From positions 1 through 64,000 of the forward strand of contig JACPRZ010000007.1 of the NCBI GenBank assembly GCA_016193485.1: a stretch of 64,000 nt of DNA, given 5' to 3'. The position numbers and the translations under genes are program-made. This document shows, piece by piece, positions 45,163-52,275 of this stretch. The notes beneath the pieces were generated by a model that searched no databases, was not told the origin of the DNA, and saw nothing but the letters and a program-made list of their open reading frames with translations. The number at the start of each line of letters is the position of its first letter. Position 1 is the stretch's first letter. This stretch comes from Bacteroidota bacterium. Lineage in GTDB: Bacteria > Bacteroidota > Bacteroidia > JACPRZ01.

Positions 45163-46401
45163 ATGAAACGAATAAAATTCATAATATTTACTTTCCTTAT
45201 TTCAGGTGCAGTATATGCCCAACAGGAACTTGTACCCTGTTTGAAGACCGCTTCCGAAAATAATGCTGCATTAAAGGCATCTTTCAGCGAATACCGCGCA
45301 GCGCTGGAAATGATACCGCAGGCAAGAGCATTGCCTGATCCTGAAATCATGTTTCAGTATTTTACCACACCGGTATTGCTTGAGATGGGTGAACAAAGGT
45401 TTAATATTTCTGCATCGCAGTTTTTTCCCTGGTTCGGGAAATTAGATGCACAGGAACAGGCAGCAGCGCTGATGGCAAAGGCGAAATATGAATCATTCAT
45501 TGAGGCGAGAAATAAAATGTTCTATGAGATAAAAAATGTTTATTACAAATTATATGTCCAACGGAAATCAGTTCAGATCACTGAAGCCAACCTGGACCTG
45601 CTTCGTTCCTTTCGCGAGATAGCAAAAATCCGTTTTGAGAGCGGAAAAAATTCCTTTGTTGATGTGCTGCGGGCTGATATGGAGATTGCCGAAATGGAAA
45701 ACTCGCTCGCTTATTTCCGCGACAGCGAATTGCCGCTGAAAGCGGAATTTGAAAAACTGCTTAATCAGAAAATCCCGGGAGAAATAATTATGCCAGATAC
45801 CTTATGGCTGGAAGAAACTGAAATTCCGAAAAGCGCCCTGCTGGATTCAATTGCTGCCAACAACCCGGTGTTGAAAAACCTGGATTATGAACTTTCCTCA
45901 TGGGAAAAGCAGATGGAAGTTGCAAAAAAAATGGGGTATCCCTCACTCTCCCTCGGATTGACATACATGAATATGGCGCGAAGAACAGACATCTCCCTTC
46001 AGGAAAACGGTCGGGATATGTATATGTTCCCGGAGATCGGCATCATGATCCCCATCAACCGTAAAAAATATAATTCAATGATCAATGAAGCAAGGTATAA
46101 AAGCGAGGCGGTATCTTATGAGAAAACAAATATGAAAAATGAACTTTCGGCAGAACTGGAAATGACGTACCGTGATTATCTTGATGCACGGAGGAAAATA
46201 AAGTTATACACTCGCCTTCATAACCTTGCAAAAAATGCCCGGGAACTGATTATGTCGGAATATTCGGTTGCAGGCACCTCATTTGAAGAAGTGCTGCGCA
46301 TGCAGGAACAGGAACTGAAATACGCACTTATGCTTGAGGATGCAAGGGCGATGCAGAATTCAACTGTGGCAAATATTAATTATTTGACGGGAAAAGAATA
46401 G
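45163..46401 (+). CDS. cusC: TolC-family outer-membrane efflux protein (CusC-like)
   Basis: 412 residues with a signal peptide (MKRIKFIIFTFLISGAVYAQ) and two long coiled-coil repeats typical of TolC proteins: ENNAALKASFSEYRAALEMIPQA..., and the second ANNPVLKNLDYELSSWEKQMEVAKKMGYPSLSLGLTY. It also has SASQFFPWFGKLDAQEQAA. It would form the outer-membrane channel with CusA and CusB. The start codon directly follows the right repeat of the nuclease cassette, and the stop codon (46399-46401) directly precedes another copy of that repeat. Confidence 0.92.
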   Translation: MKRIKFIIFTFLISGAVYAQQELVPCLKTASENNAALKASFSEYRAALEMIPQARALPDPEIMFQYFTTPVLLEMGEQRFNISASQFFPWFGKLDAQEQAAALMAKAKYESFIEARNKMFYEIKNVYYKLYVQRKSVQITEANLDLLRSFREIAKIRFESGKNSFVDVLRADMEIAEMENSLAYFRDSELPLKAEFEKLLNQKIPGEIIMPDTLWLEETEIPKSALLDSIAANNPVLKNLDYELSSWEKQMEVAKKMGYPSLSLGLTYMNMARRTDISLQENGRDMYMFPEIGIMIPINRKKYNSMINEARYKSEAVSYEKTNMKNELSAELEMTYRDYLDARRKIKLYTRLHNLAKNARELIMSEYSVAGTSFEEVLRMQEQELKYALMLEDARAMQNSTVANINYLTGKE

Positions 46402-46440
46402 AAATCTGCGAAAGGTGAATTTGTACGACCAATAGGAAAA
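46402..46440 (+). repeat. Third copy of the 40-base cassette-end repeat
   Basis: AAATCTGCGAAAGGTGAATT... is a direct copy of 44661-44700 with about six mismatches in 39. It starts at the first base after the cusC stop codon and precedes a second nuclease gene. Confidence 0.75.
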
Positions 46441-46444
46441 TAAC

Positions 46445-47532
46445 AGCAAAAACGAAATGAAAAAAACGAAAATAATAAAAAGTCAAAACTACGACTACTC
46501 AAAATCCCTTTCTTCCGTCATAAGGAGGATTGAAGAGAGTAAGCGCAAAGCCATCACTACCGTAAATAAGTTATTGATTGAACTTTATTGGTTTATTGGC
46601 GAGACCATTGTGAATCTTCAGGAAAAAGGCAGTTGGGGTGATGGAGTGGTTGAAAAATTATCCCAAGATTTAAAAATGAAATACCCTGAACAAAGGGGGT
46701 TCTCAGTTCAAAATCTTTGGAATATGAAGAAGTTTTATTTAACCTATAGAGATAAAGCAATTCTCCAGACACTGTCTGGAGAATTAAGTTGGTCAAATAA
46801 TGTGTTGATTTTAGATAAGATAAAAAGCATTGAAGAAAATGAATTCTATTTGAAAATGTCCATAAAAGAGCGATGGTCTTTCCGTGAACTCCAGCGTCAA
46901 ATTGACTCGGCCTATTTTGAAAGATTTTTGTTATCTCAGGATACGGATAAACTGATTAAAATAGAACAGGATAAACTTGCTATTCCGCTGGACGATATTC
47001 ATCGCCATCTGAAGGACGAATATATTTTAGAATTTTTAGACCTGTCGGAAACATTTTCGGAAAAAGAACTGCGCAAGGCAATCCTTAATAACCTCAGGGA
47101 TTTCTTTTTGGAATTTGGTAAAAACCTGTCATTTATTGGAGAAGAATATACATTATGTGTTGATGGTGAAGAATACAAAATTGATCTTTTGTTTTTTCAT
47201 AGAGAACTCAAATGTCTTATTCCGGTTGAACTTAAAATCGGTGAATTCAAACCTGAATATGTGGGTAAAATGCAGTTTTATCTTTCGGCTCTTGATGAAC
47301 AAATAAAACTCGCTGATGAAAATCCATCCATCGGTTTAATACTGTGCCGTTCAAAGAAGGATAGTGTTGTAAGATTGACTCTAAGCAAGAATCAAAAAGC
47401 CATAAAGATAGCTACCTATCTGACTAAATTACCTGATAAAGGACTTATCCAAAAGAGATTGGAGAGAATTAAACTCCCGGAGATGTTGTTAAAATAAACG
47501 AACTAATTAATTGGTTTCATAGCAAAAACGAA
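46445..47532. mobile_element. Inserted YhcG-type nuclease gene bounded by 12-base direct repeats
   Basis: AGCAAAAACGAA occurs at 46445-46456, directly before the ATG of the nuclease gene, and again at 47521-47532, six bases before the ATG of cusB. The nuclease gene interrupts the cusC-cusB order, so the repeats may be target-site duplications or recombination borders. Confidence 0.5.
46457..47497 (+). CDS. DUF1016/YhcG-type PD-(D/E)XK nuclease
   Basis: 346 residues, intact. N-terminal DUF1016_N domain (~10-150): IRRIEESKRKAITTVNKLLIELYWFIGETIVNLQE, a variable region QTLSGELSWSNNVLIL, and ERWSFRELQRQIDSAYFERFLLS. C-terminal PDDEXK domain (~200-330): SFIGEEYTLCVDGEEYKIDLLFFHRELKCLIPVELKIGEFKPEYVGKMQFYL, with D...E-x-K and the helix Gln. 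Such proteins are widespread, often beside mobile DNA or restriction systems; role unknown. Here it sits within the cus operon, flanked by repeats. Confidence 0.92.
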   Translation: MKKTKIIKSQNYDYSKSLSSVIRRIEESKRKAITTVNKLLIELYWFIGETIVNLQEKGSWGDGVVEKLSQDLKMKYPEQRGFSVQNLWNMKKFYLTYRDKAILQTLSGELSWSNNVLILDKIKSIEENEFYLKMSIKERWSFRELQRQIDSAYFERFLLSQDTDKLIKIEQDKLAIPLDDIHRHLKDEYILEFLDLSETFSEKELRKAILNNLRDFFLEFGKNLSFIGEEYTLCVDGEEYKIDLLFFHRELKCLIPVELKIGEFKPEYVGKMQFYLSALDEQIKLADENPSIGLILCRSKKDSVVRLTLSKNQKAIKIATYLTKLPDKGLIQKRLERIKLPEMLLK

Positions 47533-47538
47533 CTCAAT

Positions 47539-49122
47539 ATGTTAAACTTCATCAAAAACAAAAAATCCCTTGCAATAAATGCGGGGTTGATAATAGCCGG
47601 TATCTTTATCGGTTGGCTTTTCTTCAGAGGGGGGGGGAATCATTCATCTCACAGGACTGTAACGACTCGGCAGGATACAACCGCTGCAACGGTTTGGACC
47701 TGCGCCATGCACCCGCAGATACGGCAGGACAAACCGGGAAAATGCCCGATCTGTGCAATGGACCTGGTGCCGCTGAATACTTCCGCAGGAAGCGCTGACG
47801 GCCCTGGTAAAATTGAAATAAGCGAAAGCGCCATGAAGATTGCCGATGTGCAGACCTCAACAGTGCAAAGGGCTGTTCCCGGCAAAGAGATTCGCCTTCC
47901 GGGAAAAGTGATGACGGATGAACGGAAAATAGCAGTTATTACCGCGCGTTTTGGCGGCCGCGTTGAAAAACTTTTTGTCAATTACACCGGCCAGCAGGTG
48001 CAACAGGGCGAAAAACTCGCAACCATCTATTCCCCCGAACTGGTAACTGCGCAAAAAGAATTATTTGAAGCAATCAGTATGAAACAAACTAATCCCGATT
48101 ATTACAATGCAGCGAGAAACAAACTGAAACTCTGGTCACTCAGCAGCAGCCAGATTGATGAAATTGAAAAAAAGGGCGATCCGCAATTTTATTTTGACGT
48201 GCTCTCAACGCTTAACGGCACGGTAATGAAAAGAGAGATTGCGCTTGGCGATTACATTGAAGAAGGCGCAAAACTCTTTGAAATCGCTGATTTATCGCAG
48301 GTATGGGTTCTTTTTGATGCGTATGAACAGGATATTCCGTGGATTAAAACGGGACAGGAGGTAAATTTTGAAGTTCAATCGGTACCCGGCAAAATTTTTA
48401 CCGGTACGGTTACTTTTATTGATCCTATCATTGATCAGGAGGCGCGTGTTGCCTATGTACGCACCGAGACCTTTAACACGGGTGGCCGGTTAAAACCCGG
48501 AATGTTTGCGCGGGGAATTTTCAAAACAAAATTTCCTGCAGGTGAAAATGCGCTGATTATACCGAAATCATCCGTTCTATGGACAGGAAAAAAAGCCGTT
48601 GTCTATGTGAAGGACAAAACAAAAAATAAACCCGTTTTTGAATACCGGGAAATAATACTTGGGGAGGACGCTGGAAATTTCTATGTTGTGAACAATGGAT
48701 TAACGGAAGGCGAGGAAATTGTTACAAACGGTGTATTTAAGGTTGATGCGGCAGCGCAACTTGCGGGGAAGAGAAGTATGATGAATGTAGTTGAGGATGA
48801 GGCGAAGGAGAAGGCGGAGGAAATGCACCGGCACGAAAATACCGCGAAACAGGACGCAAAACATTTTTCATTTAAGGTATTGGGCAACTGTGAAATGTGC
48901 GAAGCGCGAATTGAAAAAGCAGCAAAGTCGGTGAACGGTGTTCTGGAAGCCGACTGGAACAAGGAAACAAAAATCATTCACATAAGTGCTGTGGACGAAT
49001 CCTTAAAAGAAAAGGTTAGTTCCGCTATCGCCATTGCCGGCCATGACACGGAATTTACAAGAACTCCGGAGGAAGCGTATAATAAATTGCCGGTATGCTG
49101 CCGGTTTGAGAGGGGGAAGTAG
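47539..49122 (+). CDS. cusB: CusB-like periplasmic adaptor with metal-binding N-terminus and C-terminal HMA domain
   Basis: 527 residues. N-terminal membrane anchor (SLAINAGLIIAGIFIGWLFFRGGG), then a heavy-metal-binding domain WTCAMHPQIRQDKPGKCPICAMDLVP (~53-78). The adaptor barrel/hairpin/beta-barrel core follows (RFGGRVEKLFVNYTGQQVQQGEKLATIYSPELV, VWVLFDAYEQDIPWIKTGQ). A C-terminal HMA-like domain carries GNCEMCEARIEKAAK and ends AYNKLPVCCRFERGK. The same HMA plus CC tail is found in the free protein at 40354. It couples CusA to CusC and may accept metal from the chaperone. A G9 tract (47629-47637) lies just after the anchor. Confidence 0.93.
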   Translation: MLNFIKNKKSLAINAGLIIAGIFIGWLFFRGGGNHSSHRTVTTRQDTTAATVWTCAMHPQIRQDKPGKCPICAMDLVPLNTSAGSADGPGKIEISESAMKIADVQTSTVQRAVPGKEIRLPGKVMTDERKIAVITARFGGRVEKLFVNYTGQQVQQGEKLATIYSPELVTAQKELFEAISMKQTNPDYYNAARNKLKLWSLSSSQIDEIEKKGDPQFYFDVLSTLNGTVMKREIALGDYIEEGAKLFEIADLSQVWVLFDAYEQDIPWIKTGQEVNFEVQSVPGKIFTGTVTFIDPIIDQEARVAYVRTETFNTGGRLKPGMFARGIFKTKFPAGENALIIPKSSVLWTGKKAVVYVKDKTKNKPVFEYREIILGEDAGNFYVVNNGLTEGEEIVTNGVFKVDAAAQLAGKRSMMNVVEDEAKEKAEEMHRHENTAKQDAKHFSFKVLGNCEMCEARIEKAAKSVNGVLEADWNKETKIIHISAVDESLKEKVSSAIAIAGHDTEFTRTPEEAYNKLPVCCRFERGK

Positions 49123-49176
49123 AATTTTTTCATGACTGCTCATACCAAATTATTTCGTGATACTGTAAATCCCGAG

Positions 49177-49533
49177 TTTGTCTTACCGGGGGAGGTCTCC
49201 ATCGTGAAAAGAGGGCGGATAGGATACCACGTAGGGTATCCTACGGGGGAAGTCAGCAGACCTGCCTGCCGAAACGCAGTGCAGGCAGGGGTATAGTAGT
49301 TGGAGAAACGAGTTCCGCAGTAAAAGCGGGGAGGTCTCACAGACCAACGAAGGACTGAACGTTAAGATGTTTCAAATTCGATTGCGGAGGTTTCCCGCTA
49401 AAAGCGGGACCAGCCCATCCTTAAACGAAGCAGGGAAAGAAATTTCCTCAACTTAATGAACCGCCCCGATAATTATCGGGGTGGTGTGAGAGGTGCACTC
49501 CGCCAGTTAATTCTGGCGGAGCCGCCTACTCGA
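49177..49533 (+). ncRNA. Group II intron relic 1 (3' part, no ORF)
   Basis: The 3' end has GAACCGCCCCGATAATTATC paired with its complement and GGTGGTGTGAGAGG (domain V-like), then an ACTCCGCCAG...CTGGCGGAG hairpin (domain VI-like) and the terminal GCCTACTCGATT. Bases 49177-49201 are identical to 51994-52018 in relic 3. The middle is degenerate and encodes no reverse transcriptase. It is fused directly to TTAGCCACAG (49534), the R'' box after the stop codon of the lipoprotein gene. It fills the gap between cusB and that gene together with 50 bp of unassigned sequence. Confidence 0.6.
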
Positions 49534-49543
49534 TTAGCCACAG

Positions 49544-50284
49544 TTATTTTTTATTCTTTGGAATATGATAAGTCACTAATAAGTCCGCCATTCTGTATTG
49601 TTGTCCATCAACAAATTCTCTTGATTTGAAGAAAATTATTGCTTTTTTAGATTCTACTAATTGTCCTATGGAGAAGTCGTAGTCCTTTCCCTTAAAGTTT
49701 GTCAAGTTAGTCAAATTGGCGGTGTCAAGCTGTTGATATTTCCAATTATAACCACTCCACATTCCAGTTTTATCTTGGTATTCATTTGCTTGTATCGTCT
49801 CTGTAAAATCCCAAGCGTCATAGTCAGTCGAGAGTATTTTTGTTTTCAAATTTATTTTTAATCCGTTAAATCCTTCTGTATCGTCCGAACCTGTTATTTC
49901 AATTATTGAGTCAGTTTGGAGTACCTCAATGAAACCAGTCCGTGCTTTGACCATTTTCATTTGTTCAGTCATTTTGCTGAACTTTTCCCACTCCTCTTCG
50001 GTCAATCCTAAATTCGGATGGTAGCCCAAACCCTGTCCTGATTTCGCAGTTTTGATATATTCCATATACCATTCTTGATTTTCTGCTATTCCCTTTTTAA
50101 ATTTTTCTTGGAGTTCGTTGTAACCATCTGGCATTTGAAAGCCCATTATGTCAAGTTCAATTAATCCAACAGGCAATAATTGTCTTAAATCGGATTCGAA
50201 GTCTCCTGTCAATAGGTCTTTGTTGATTTTTTGTCCGCAAGAAACTTCAAATAGAAGAATAAATATGAATGTCAGGTTTTTCAT
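49544..50284 (-). CDS. Orphan lipoprotein in cassette 1
   Basis: 246 residues, not recognised. The signal MKNLTFIFILLFEVSCGQ has a lipobox (VSC). The mature part is acidic and mostly helical at first (DFESDLRQLLPVGLIELDIMG, EEWEKFSKMTEQMKMVKA), then beta-like (ILSTDYDAWDFTETIQANEYQDKTG, AIIFFKSREFVDGQQYRMADLLVTYHI). The ATG lies 6 bases after the cassette start TTAGCCACAATT, and the stop is followed at once by the R'' box, so the cassette is nearly all coding. It contains no promoter of its own that I can see. Confidence 0.75.
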   Translation of the reverse strand: MKNLTFIFILLFEVSCGQKINKDLLTGDFESDLRQLLPVGLIELDIMGFQMPDGYNELQEKFKKGIAENQEWYMEYIKTAKSGQGLGYHPNLGLTEEEWEKFSKMTEQMKMVKARTGFIEVLQTDSIIEITGSDDTEGFNGLKINLKTKILSTDYDAWDFTETIQANEYQDKTGMWSGYNWKYQQLDTANLTNLTNFKGKDYDFSIGQLVESKKAIIFFKSREFVDGQQYRMADLLVTYHIPKNKK

Positions 50285-50290
50285 AATTGT

Positions 50291-50424
50291 GGCTAACGAT
50301 TTCGGGCTTTGCGTTCGGGCGGGTTTCGGAGCACAAAACTGTCAACCAGCACTAAACTTGTATAGAAGCACAAAGCTCCATGTTGGCACGTCACCCCGCC
50401 TGACGCAAAACCCGTGTGTGCGCT
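50291..50424 (-). other. attC site between cassettes 2 and 1, right end cut by an intron relic
   Basis: On the plus strand GGCTAACG (50291-50298) is followed by CGGGCTTTGCG...GGCGGG, which pairs with CCCGCC...CGCAAAACCCG (50395-50414). The central part contains GAGCACAAAACTGTCA, CAGCACTAAACTTG and GAAGCACAAAGCTCCAT, nearly identical to the attC at 55001-55137. The R'' box of cassette 2 (TTAGCGGT) is found only after the intron relic, at 50743. Confidence 0.7.
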
Positions 50425-50446
50425 CTGAATGGCAAATATAGTTCTT

Positions 50447-50743
50447 TGAAAGAATGTCCCAACGGGTGAAAGTCCCGGACAGGCGGAGGTAACGCTCCGA
50501 ACTGTAGCAAGCCGCAAGGTGGTATGGAGTAATCCATGCACTGAAGTAAGCGGGACTGCAAACGCCTGTACTGACGAACAGAAACTGCAGACAGAGGCAG
50601 GGCTGTATACGTGACCCGTACGTACAGTGGTGTGCCTGCCCGTTTACCCGCCTCTGGCGTGGCCTTTGGAGGGAGAGCCCCCCCCGCCCTCCCGTCCCGA
50701 TAGATATCGGGACTATCGGGATTGGCGGGGCGGGCTACTCGAT
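50447..50743 (+). ncRNA. Group II intron relic 2 (domain I fused to domains V-VI, ORF deleted)
   Basis: 5' part: CCAACGGGTGAAAGTCCCGG, GTAGCAAGCCGCAAGGTG and AGTAAGCGGGACTGCAAACG, typical of domain I in bacterial group II introns. It jumps without a reverse-transcriptase gene to a domain V-like hairpin (CTGTATACGTGACCCGTACG TACAG) and ends GGGCTACTCGATT. The last 132 bases (from 50613) are the same as 52028-52159 except for two mismatches. It abuts TTAGCGGT, the R'' box of cassette 2, and runs opposite to the cassette genes. Confidence 0.65.
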
Positions 50744-50764
50744 TAGCGGTTCGTTCTTCTTTCA

Positions 50765-51154
50765 TCAGGTAAGGGTTATTGTGTTCAATCTAGTGTCAAT
50801 GCAAAATTTCGTCCCTTCAAAAAAGTCCAATCCAAGCAGTCCGTTATAGTCCGAGAAAATGCCGTGAGCCAGGAAGTCATAAACTTGAATTTGGAACTTG
50901 TCTTTTGTTTGTCCGAGTGATGAAAAACTGCCAACTTCAAAAACTTCTGTTTCTATTATTCCGTTTGCTGTTTCAATTTCAACAGTCCCGATATTGTCTT
51001 TACGGTCGTAACCTAATAAATACAATGCGTTGCTGTCTATGGTCGTGTTTGTTGCACCTGTATCAAACACCATTTTCAGTTCATACTTTCCGTCAATTTC
51101 AATGCTGACAATAATAAGCCCGCTTTCTGGTTCTCGTTTGAATGGGAAAGTCAT
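50765..51154 (-). CDS. Retropepsin-like aspartic protease (cassette 2, second gene)
   Basis: 129 residues of a single retropepsin-like domain: LIIVSIEIDGKYELKMVFDTGATNTTID, with the catalytic DTGAT motif near residue 32, then a flap region and NGLLGLDFFEGTKFCIDTRLNTITL, the hydrophobic-hydrophobic-Gly-x-Asp end of the fold. As in retropepsins it would act as a dimer. Start ATG overlaps the stop of the preceding gene (TAATG), so the two are translationally coupled. Natural substrate unknown. The stop is 15 bases from the R'' box. Confidence 0.85.
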   Translation of the reverse strand: MTFPFKREPESGLIIVSIEIDGKYELKMVFDTGATNTTIDSNALYLLGYDRKDNIGTVEIETANGIIETEVFEVGSFSSLGQTKDKFQIQVYDFLAHGIFSDYNGLLGLDFFEGTKFCIDTRLNTITLT

Positions 51155-51408
51155 TATTTGATACGATTAAATATGCCGGTAATCTTTCTTGTCGGTTTGA
51201 AAGTCCCCGTAAAAATTAGAGTGATTTTGTCAAAAGCAGATGTTTTGTCCCTGCCGATATAGCATACTTCTTTTTTGTCCTTACTGTGGTAAATAGGAAT
51301 ACCTGAAAGAATGTCAATATTACTGCCGTCCATAATAGGATTACCAACTAAAACCCATTCGTCCGGGTAAAGTTTTTTGATGTCATTGATATTTAATAGT
51401 TGTGCCAT
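51154..51408 (-). CDS. Small protein coupled to the retropepsin-like gene (cassette 2, first gene)
   Basis: 84 residues: MAQLLNINDIKKLYPDEWVLVGNPIMDGSNIDILSGIPIYHSKDKKEVCYIG..., no family with known role. Start at 51408 is chosen over 51435 because a complete promoter ends between them. Being coupled to an aspartic protease in one cassette, it may be its substrate, inhibitor or partner. Confidence 0.75.
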   Translation of the reverse strand: MAQLLNINDIKKLYPDEWVLVGNPIMDGSNIDILSGIPIYHSKDKKEVCYIGRDKTSAFDKITLIFTGTFKPTRKITGIFNRIK

Positions 51409-51432
51409 GTTATTGTATTTATAATTATGGTG

Positions 51433-51440
51433 CAAAGTTA
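51433..51440 (-). promoter_or_regulatory. Complete Bacteroidetes promoter within cassette 2
   Basis: On the minus strand TAACTTTG (TAnnTTTG) stands 20 bases after a TTTG -33 box (about 51461-51464). It lies inside the cassette, so this cassette brings its own expression. Confidence 0.6.
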
Positions 51441-51488
51441 CAATTTTTATCCATCACTTTCAAATCTGCACGGTCGTTCATAGAATGA

Positions 51489-51607
51489 CCGCTAACGGCA
51501 GTTTGTGAAAATACTTCAATGTACGCCCTTTCCGGAACTGCGCTGCAAAGCCCAGCACATAAACTTTCCCATCGCATAATTTCTTCTCATTTGCTATGGT
51601 TATGTGC
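51489..51607 (-). other. attC-like site upstream of cassette 2
   Basis: On the plus strand CCGCTAAC (51489-51496, the cassette 2 start) to GTTATGTGC (51599-51607), with GCGCTGCAAAGC and AGCACATAAAC between. The core differs from the two other attC sites, so it is of another attC family or a hybrid. The owner of the GTTATGTGC box was not found. Confidence 0.5.
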
Positions 51608-51639
51608 GGGGCAAAGATACCCATAATTCACAACAAATT

Positions 51640-52157
51640 TTGAATAACTTAGTCTGAAAATCCTTAACAGGTGGGGGGGGAATTGGTATCTTAGCCCCAG
51701 GAATTACACCCGATAGCTATCGGGTTGGACAAGACCGTAACCAGGTTGGGTTCTCCTCCCTTGACCAAACCGTCAGCGGGGACAATCCGGTCCGGCTCAT
51801 TCCTGCCTGCTCTGACGGAGTCCGATACTCGTCAGAGTCATCGGACCGGTAGGCAGGGATATGTTTGTCGGAAAACTCCCTCATTTTATTGCCTTGCTGA
51901 CTGGCAGGCAGGGATGAGATAACACATCATATCAAAGTCCGAAGAGTATAAAAGTTCAGCCATGTAGATGCAGCAGCGATAGGCGAAAGGGTGTTTGTCT
52001 TACCGGGGGAGGTCTCCATATATACGAGACCCGTACGTACAGTGGTGTGCCTGCCCGTTTACCCGCCTCTGGCGTGGCCTTTGGAGGGAGAGCCCCCCCC
52101 GCCCTCCCGTCCCGATAGATATCGGGACTATCGGGATTGGTGGGGCGGGCTACTCAA
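51640..52157 (+). ncRNA. Group II intron relic 3
   Basis: The firm part is 51994-52157: TTTGTCTTACCGGGGGAGGT (shared with relic 1), a TATACGAGACCCGTACGTAC domain V-like hairpin, and the same 132-base 3' end as relic 2, finishing GGGCTACTCAATT. The upstream stretch from about 51640 (GACCGTAACCAGGTTGGG, a G8 tract at 51673-51680, repeat copy at 51802-51856) is probably decayed intron plus repeats; its left limit is uncertain. No reverse transcriptase. It joins TTATGCG (52158), the R'' box of cassette 3. Confidence 0.55.
51802..51856. repeat. Dispersed palindromic repeat, copy 2
   Basis: CCTGCCTGCTCTGACGGAGT and following, nearly identical to 39093-39150. Here it sits within the degenerate part of an intron relic. 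Confidence 0.7.
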
Positions 52158-52275
52158 TTATGCGTTCGTGCTACTCTGCCTGCGAAGCCACTACAAACGA
52201 GGATACTATAAGCGTAACGTTCCCCTACGTTGAAAGGGGGTGGTGACTTTAGATACCATTCTTTAGTACTCACAC

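Noticed and set aside
50293-50541. ORF on the minus strand giving HGALCFYTSLVLVDSFVLRN
   Set aside because: It lies in the attC stem and the intron relic; the same peptide pattern recurs at 54920-55228 because the attC cores are alike, not because of a gene.
51725-52246. Small plus-strand ORFs across the third intron relic
   Set aside because: They read through palindromes and domain V-like sequence shared with relic 2; no reverse transcriptase or maturase motifs.
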